From positions 62,001 to 126,000 of the forward strand of contig NW_006917103.1 of NCBI RefSeq assembly GCF_000516985.1: a stretch of 64,000 nucleotides of DNA, given 5' to 3'. Position numbers and translations under genes: made by a program. Positions 57,342 to 64,000 of the stretch are shown here, one piece after another. Each line of letters starts with the position of its first letter. The first letter of the stretch is position 1. Under the pieces are notes generated by a model. It did not search any database, was not told where the DNA came from, and saw only the letters and a program-made list of their open reading frames with translations. This DNA is from Pestalotiopsis fici W106-1 (lineage: Eukaryota; Ascomycota; Sordariomycetes; Amphisphaeriales; Sporocadaceae).

Positions 57342-58613
57342 CTCGTTTCTTGTTCTTGTCGAGAAGACAATAATAAAACCAAGCAGGTATTTCTCGTTCC
57401 ATGACGGCACCATACTGCGGTGGAAAATGTCCCGCGGTATACATTCAGTGAAAAGGCGTTTTGAGTCAAGGTATAACTGGGACATGGCACCACTTGTTCG
57501 GTAGTCTGGCGCCTCTCCCGATACTTGACACTATATATTCCTTTTTTCCAATTCTTCAACTCGAGAGTAATTTGGTCTCTTGTACCTAGGTATTCGATAA
57601 TGGGTGGTATGTGGAAGCGAATTATCCATAATGTGTATTACGATTTCTACATTTTGATCCACCCAATTACCATTGTTCTAACAAGTTCACTCTAGCCGGT
57701 GCACAACATACTTGACCATGATTTTGACATCGTCCATGTTGATAGGAGATTCATCATGTCTATTTTTCTAGCAGGGAAAACGCGACACGACTGAGTCATG
57801 ACTTTTCTACAAGTTATAAGCCACGTAACCCGTCACCATGGTTTAGGTTGACTAGACGGTTCCAGTGTCAGCTATAATGCCTCTGGCGTCTAGATTTTGT
57901 GATCTTCACTTAGTGTCGTGCGTTTCACCGCATTGCCGGATCGCTTCCATGTTTCCAGCGATACAGAGAGCAAAGATGCCCCTTTCCCAGCTTTCTTTTG
58001 AGAATAAATTCCAAGTCTGCCCACTAGCCGGACATGTCTCATTCCTTGTACGACGGCCAAGCGGTTCGACGGCAGGCAACAACGCATTGTCAGAAATACC
58101 TCTATTCACGCGACAGATATCGCATAGCAGTTGATTCAAGACGTGGCCATTGGAACCGGCTTTGGGAGGAATAGGTGCCACCACCATGCTTGGCTGTTGA
58201 TGATACATTGCTTCCACATCTTTCATTTCATAGCCTCATTTCAAAAATGGAGTCAATGTTGTGCTTGACAAATTGCACGTTGCTTACAATTGGAACGCGA
58301 ATGCATCTTGTACCGAACACAAACAAATAAGTCCTGTATGAAATGCATTGTTCAAGCAACACCAGACGACTTTTGCAAACTTGGCAGCCTATACGGATCA
58401 TATATCTAGTATTCAGCAAATGGCCATTGCAATGCGAGCACGAGAATTAGAGGGAAAAAAGAAAGTATCCAGTGTTTCACGGTTTTGCAACGGCGCAAAC
58501 CTTTTAGACGTGTGCTGCCAACAACTTAAAGTTTTCGGCCGAGGTGACGCTCTTCCGCCAGATCGGTTATACCATGAGCTGAGTCGAAACACCGCCAGGT
58601 CTGGGTTTCCTTG
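57342..58613. other. Intergenic, no gene called
   Basis: AT-leaning DNA between secreted-protein gene B and the dehydrogenase gene. Frames reach 112 codons without family-like features. Confidence 0.4.
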
Positions 58614-60211
58614 TCAGGGCGCCTTGCTCCAACCATCTATACCAAGCTGCCGGATCTTGTCTGCCGCCAATACAGATGTAGTATAAGCCTTTCTTTTCAA
58701 GCTTCCATTCTCCAATGTGTGTTCCTTGTTCCACTCGAGGACCTCCATAGTCATTCCATCAAGAGTTGTCAAGACGCCGCGATATCCTAGCCCCCCTTCT
58801 CCAAGAGGTTTTGATGCCTCCGTGTTGCAAGACACCAGATGCGTACATATAGAGAACAAGCCTGGCTTCAAGTATCTTAGATCGCCCGTCATTTCCGGCA
58901 TATACTTTCCGACAAATGGCAGCCTATATGGTAGCAACGAGTACCACTCGACAAGGTAAGATAGCAAAAGCATAAAAACAGGCTCAACAGGAACGTCCAG
59001 AAAGACGTGAATGGACAGAGTCTTGATTGTCATGTAGAGGTCACGGTACCTGATTGGCGGGTTCGGATCTGTCACACAATATGGTCTTCCTGCTTGGGGC
59101 GCATGTCTCACTGTCAAGGCGGCCTCATGCAAAAGATGTGCAACCGCAACATTGGCGCCGTGTACGAAACTCTGAACAATGTGATGGGCCCATCTGCTCG
59201 GGAGCATTCACTCCTTCAGCTTCGGTTCCGTAGACGCGGGGCAGATTTTGACTCACGTTGGTAAGACAGACCTAGCCAGAGGGTCTCCAACAGTATTATC
59301 AGTGGGGTTACCATAGACACCATTGACTGGACGAATACAACCAGTCTGAAAAGTGTCCGTATTCGCTTCGCAAACGATCCGTTCAGCTGCCGCCTTAGAG
59401 GCGGGATAGTTGCCAAAAAAGTCGCCATGCGGTCGCAACGGCTTGTAAAAGTCTCTCTCATCTAGCATCTGCCAGAAATTTTGGGGCGAACGCGCCCATG
59501 GTGCGACCCAGGGATTCACAGGTCGTATGGCAATGGACCCAGATGAAGTTGAACTGAAAATGTCCGCGCCAGCCTCCTTGGCGAGGTCCAAGACATTTTT
59601 CGTGCCGTCAACGTTGACCGCTTCTGGAAAGTCATACAAGAACCGCGACCTATCCGACGGAATAATGACAGCTGCAGTATGAAACACTGTAAGCGGGAGG
59701 CTAGCTACTGACGGGCGCCACGGCTTGTCAAAGGCTGCCTTGACAGAAGCCCGAGATGAAATGTTTGTAAGCACAAAGTCGACCTTGGTTGCCGGACCGG
59801 AAAGCATGTCGCTTCTCTCTGCCTTTCTGATATCGAGAATGCGGATGCTCTCGGGTGGCTGACCCCGCGCGAGCAATTGCAGAACAATGAATCCGCCGAC
59901 AAGGCCTGCGATGGATCAATATCACTTTCGTACCCCATGCTCCGACAGTAAATCTCACCATTTCCTCCCGTAACGACATAGCGACGCTCTTGTCGGGCTG
60001 GTAACTGACCAGTATAGTCAATGGGCTTTTGGCAGAGTCTTGCACCAGTTTCTTTGAGCAAATCTGCTGTCCACGGCGAACCCGCGAGCTTCCGGATCTC
60101 ATCTGGAGTACCTTTTAATAGTTGATTAATTCGCAAAAGGTATAAAAAAACGAAACCAGCCAACATGTAAATCACTGGGCGCACAACGTCGGCATATTGT
60201 TTTCCGGTCAT
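58614..60211 (-). CDS. 3-beta-HSD family sterol/steroid-like dehydrogenase
   Basis: Three exons (60211-59959, 59905-59257, 59193-58614) join in phase to 493 residues. A membrane helix lies near 12-30 (PVIYMLAGFVFLYLL). The Rossmann motif TGGNGLVGGFI is split by the first intron (about 79-89). ILDIRK ends the second strand and favours NAD. The catalytic Tyr-Lys are in YPASK (about 248-252). CIRPVNGVYG and the C-terminal membrane-like stretch VFMLLLSYLVEWYSLLPYRLP fit the 3-beta-hydroxysteroid dehydrogenase/isomerase and Erg26 sterol-4-carboxylate dehydrogenase group. Compared with Erg26 it has a longer N-terminus, so a paralogue acting on a secondary metabolite is as likely as ergosterol synthesis. 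It is upstream on the same strand as the MFS gene's 3' end, 346 bases away. Confidence 0.85.
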
Positions 60212-60556
60212 GATGAACTCATCCAGAGCTACAAGTACAAAGGCAATGCATAAACAATCAAAGGGGGAAAAGTTGCAGAGTTTCTTACATGACAGCATGG
60301 AATCCTCGGTAAACTCCAAAAACACCCTCTTGTGACCTGGGTAATATCTTGTATACTTCCTAGCTGGGTTAGTGTCATTAAAACTTGGCAGTCACAAAGT
60401 CGGCAACAAAGTCTAGTTTAGACGGCTTTTGATTTCTAGCCTATTTCATCTACTAATACGGGGGTATAGGATCCTAAATGAGGATCAGTCGCATTCCATT
60501 TCAATTTATACATTTTTTTACACAATGCTTGATAGAAAGCACAGACATCCTCGTTC
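60212..60556. promoter_or_regulatory. Short spacer holding the dehydrogenase promoter
   Basis: This 345-base spacer must hold both the 3' flank of the MFS gene and the promoter of the dehydrogenase gene, both on the minus strand. No TATA box was identified. Confidence 0.45.
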
Positions 60557-62264
60557 CTAAGGAGATCGGGCAATCTTTGATCGAGCCCGCATCCTTGGGC
60601 CAAAAAAGTATACAACATAAATGAGAGCTACCAGGCCAAAAGAGACAAAGCCAAGAGTGGCCATTGCCCACTTGCTGCTCATGTTTTCAAACATGGCGAT
60701 ACCTGTATAAATGAATTAGTCTCGAGTTCTCTCTTCACGAATCGATGCATTTTGAACTTACCAGCATGGGCCAAGGCAGCAGCAATCACAAACGAAGGAA
60801 TAAGGAAAGCAGCAATGGCAGATCCGGCAACAGTCGTGTAGGCATCGGTGATGTAGTTCAACATGCTGAGCCACAGCAGAGGGTCGCAAAAGCCGAGAAC
60901 ACCACCGGCAACGACGGGCGACCAAAACGAAGTGTTGCCGTCGCAGGTAAAGGCGAACCAGAGGAGCGAGACGGGAAAGAGCCAGACGGTGACGAGAGAC
61001 GTCAGGAAGCGTGCCTCTGGTCGGCCAATGCCACCATTCTTGAGACGGTCGCGCTTAAAGAGCCAGGTCTGGAGTGGGATAAACATGAACATGACCACGA
61101 CACCTACAACAAAGTTGAGGTAGGTCAAGTCGGCACCAATATAGGACAGACCATTGTTGACGACAAACACATCAAACACTCCGTCCAGGTAGAGGAACAA
61201 GAGACCATAGGCAAACCCATTGTAAACACCGAGCAAAGTGACCATGGGCTCGGTGACCATGATGCGCAGAGCCATCAAGGTGACAAATCTGATTTCCTTG
61301 AAAACATTGACCTTTTCCTCGAGAACGGCAATCTCCTCGGGCTCGTCAAGGTTGCGCTTCTTGACCTCATTGCGAATCACAATGCTGGGCAGTGTTTCGG
61401 GAATGAAGCACATGATGACAACAAAAACAGCGGCAATAATGACGCTATTCAAAAGGTTAGCATGACTGGCATAGGTTATACGCATAAACACTTACTTGAT
61501 CCAAAAGATCCAGGGTAGGCCCATGTTGACATTGTCTGCAATCCATTCTCCAACAGGAGATCCAATACTGGGACCAATGTTGGCGGATGCGACAAACAAG
61601 GCCATGGGTTGGCCGGCGCCATCTTCGCTGCCAAACAAGTCTGCAATAGTTCCTGCGACATTGCACAAGGCTACACTGCCAGTTGTTCCACTAAGGAATT
61701 GGAAAATGATGAGCATGGGCAGGTTCAGGGGCAGAGCACAGCCAATATTGACCAGTGCATAAAAGAAGATTGCGACGACATAGACCCATTTGCGGCCACC
61801 AATATCGCTGCATAAAAATGTTAGCACAATCCTCCGAAATCCATGGCCTGCTGCTACAAATCTTCTCCCCGCGAAATAAGTCAAGACGAGGGCTTGCTGT
61901 TGACAAGTACATACGATAGAGGTCCGAGGACAACGGGTCCTACGGCGGTTCCAAGGATAAACATGCTCTGTCCGAGAGCGACGATTTGCGTGTTCGAGAC
62001 ATTGAATTTCTCCTCAATCAAGAACTCGGCGCTCACATATGTCGTACTTGTCAGCGTGACAAATGTCTGCAGCATACAGTAAATGGTCGTAATGAGCCAC
62101 TTCTTCCATAGAGGCCAGTGTGTAGGATGGCCAGGCTCGCTGGTCGTGATCCTGCGCAAGGCTGCGAGCGCAATGTCCTCGTCGCTGTAATTGTTTCCAG
62201 CCGTGTACTGGGCCTTTTCCCCCTCGGCGACCTCCTTGGGCCTGTCGGTAGATGATGCGTCCAT
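60557..62264 (-). CDS. MFS transporter, drug/proton antiporter type
   Basis: Four exons (62264-61915, 61807-61496, 61444-60762, 60702-60557) give 496 residues with about twelve hydrophobic helices. The cytosolic N-terminus is charged and followed by HWPLWKKWLITTIYCML, usual at helix 1 of the fungal DHA1 group. The inter-helix 2-3 motif appears as GPLSDIGGRKWVYV, made by splicing exons 1 and 2. GSVALCNVAGTIADLF and GSPVGEWIAD correspond to helices 4-5, and a hydrophilic central loop (RNEVKKRNLDEPEE) separates the halves. It should export small molecules across the plasma membrane. The substrate is unknown. Position beside the dehydrogenase and close to a secreted protein may or may not be functional. 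Confidence 0.9.
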
Positions 62265-64000
62265 GGCTCGTGTGTATGAGGGTAGCTGTAGGCGGTGTCC
62301 GTCGTCCGTGCCGTTGTTTGTGGCAGACTTTCGCTGACCTCCGAAGAAAAAAAGACACAACTGAACCAGGGAAACGGGTCAGTCTGGGAAAATTTTAGTC
62401 ATGGCAGCAACAGTGTTCAAATATGGTCGTGACGGGTGGGTTCGTGAACCGAGTCGCGCCGATTCTATCAGTGGCCCCACCGGCTTGACTGGCATTATTA
62501 GGTACACGTTTGGTCGATCCAGACCAAGGGCACAAACTAGAATACAAATCCCAGGCAAGCCAGGCATGGCCGCGATAGGAAGCCGGCATCAGACGAGGGA
62601 GAGAGATAAGAAGCGCTGCCCATTCAAGAGAGAGCGTCGCGTCACGGAAAAGCCGCTCACACACGGCCTGGCTAGAGGTGTGTGTGGCCCGTGGGGGAAA
62701 GGGGAGATTGGATGGATGCATGGTTATTGCAGGGCATAACGATCATGGAATAGTGCAGGACGCATCGCATTCAGCTCTCTGTGCAAGCGAATCGGATTCT
62801 GGAACCGAGCCGTCAACCGACTCTGCAGACATGTATTGCCTGCTAGTCATTAGACCGTCGTGGGATCCATCCCTTCAGTCGTCTTGACCGCAAAGTCGCG
62901 TGCGCGTTGGTCATGAAAGCCAAAAAGATGGATCTCATATGCAAAGGGTTTTTACAGTGGCGTGTACTTGGTTCCGGACGAGCCCGAGCAACCGGATGAC
63001 TGGGTCCTGCTTGGAGATTTTGAGTGGGCTCAGGGTCTTGCGAGAAAAAAAGTCTTTTGCCTCTAGTTTTTCATGCGGGTTGCAAAGAGTTGATTGTTAC
63101 ATAAAACCAAGAGAGGCCTATTCTGCTCACCTTGTCAAGAATGACTACAGAATGAAATGATTCTTTCAAATAATCAACTGGACATTACCTGTTGCGACCT
63201 TGAACATGATGGCTGCCAAGCCATGGCAATTGAGATCGTCCCGCATTCCCGTTATTGCTTGTTTCTCGCTTGGCGACTTGGCTGCAGAAGCCGGAGATAT
63301 TTTCCCCGTTTGCCAAGCAAGCCATCGGCAGAGCGTTGAGGCTTGTGTGTCTCCTTGTGCAGTTTCTTACTGTTCCCAAGGAAAAAAGCCTCTTGGCACT
63401 GCCTTTGACGCTGCTATCCAAAAACACAATCAATGAATGTTTTCAGTGCGATTCTCAAGCGCTGTTGCTTATTGACTGAATCGCCTCCCTTTCTATCCTT
63501 GACATCCGTTACCTCGCATTTCGCGTAATGTCGGATTATTGGAGTCATTTATTAGCTCAGGCTTTCGCCTAGGCTGGGGCTACATTACGTGGTGCCATGT
63601 GTCTACCGAGGCCGTCTTGCGGGTACCTCGTGTAAGACGATCCCTTCAGGTTTAGCATTTCGTAGCTGCGGCAGCTACTCCAGAAATAGGACTGTCGCCG
63701 CTTACCTGGGAGATTCAACGGGCGCCGCCGACGTCCTATCAGCTGGCGCTCAACGCTGATGACGACGACGGCATTGATTCAGCAGACAGTCGAGTCTCCT
63801 ATTTCAAAGTGATACCCATTGCCAAATAGCTTAAACTTTATCGTCCTAGCAAAGCACCAACTACAGTTTGGCTCACTGCTCGCTGATCAACCATGTCAAA
63901 ATGAATCCTTTTGTGCGTCGTTGCACTTGCTAATACTCTAGAGTCAGATCAATACAATCCATACTACCGCATCCGAGACCGACATGCACTTGTGACCACC
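62265..64000. other. Intergenic to window end, no gene called
   Basis: It holds the MFS promoter, then DNA with frames of 112 codons or fewer and no family-like features. No RNA gene recognised. A gene starting beyond the right edge may use this region as promoter. Confidence 0.4.

Noticed and set aside
60745..61518. A 257-codon plus-strand frame
   Set aside because: It lies antisense to the MFS transporter exons, is full of His/Asn/Asp from reversed hydrophobic codons and has no domain.

Overview
The window looks like nuclear DNA of a filamentous ascomycete, most likely a Sordariomycete and possibly Hypocreales. That rests on short GT-AG introns of about 45-165 bases, on a full set of fungal housekeeping proteins (Kes1-type oxysterol-binding protein, eIF2A, protoporphyrinogen oxidase, Sld2, prefoldin 6, Vps4, AMSH) and on AT-rich, mutation-scarred transposon remains that resemble repeat-induced point mutation. 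No organism name can be given from the sequence alone. All gene models were assembled by eye from reading frames and splice signals. For most genes the exon sums stay in frame and the joined protein matches the expected family length.

Left part (1-32 kb). 1-2.7 kb has no convincing gene. Then come a duplicated SAP-domain protein (-), a Kes1/Osh4-like lipid transfer protein (-), a GT1 glycosyltransferase (-), a GEN1/Yen1-type XPG nuclease whose 3' end looks broken (-), an extended SDR reductase (+) facing a GH94 sugar phosphorylase (-), an AT-hook protein (-), eIF2A (-), a small secreted protein (-), mitochondrial PPOX (-), an unknown protein (+) and a large secreted Ser/Thr-rich protein with a six-cysteine domain (-).

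Middle part (about 32.5-43 kb). This is a rearranged Helitron region. A long open frame keeps the HUH Rep domain together with an unusual N-terminus: an RGG/AT-hook-like patch, three zinc knuckles, and Q-rich and Y/Q-rich repeats. It has lost its helicase. Downstream lie AT-rich decayed DNA, an inverted fragment of the N-terminus, a tandem array built from a helicase motif that contains a 100-N assembly gap, a second copy of the Rep 3' end, and a mutated Pif1-like helicase C-terminus.

Right part (43-64 kb). A small cysteine-containing protein (+) is followed by Sld2 (-), divergent from a TOPORS-like RING ligase (+); a seven-exon cytochrome P450 (-); an AMSH-type JAMM deubiquitinase (-); prefoldin 6 (-), divergent from Vps4 (+); a second secreted protein of the same family as the one at 22.3 kb (-); a 3-beta-HSD-like dehydrogenase (-); and an MFS transporter (-). 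AMSH and Vps4 both act in the endosomal ESCRT pathway and lie 2 kb apart. Dehydrogenase and transporter are adjacent on one strand, but no core biosynthetic gene is present, so I do not call a metabolite cluster.
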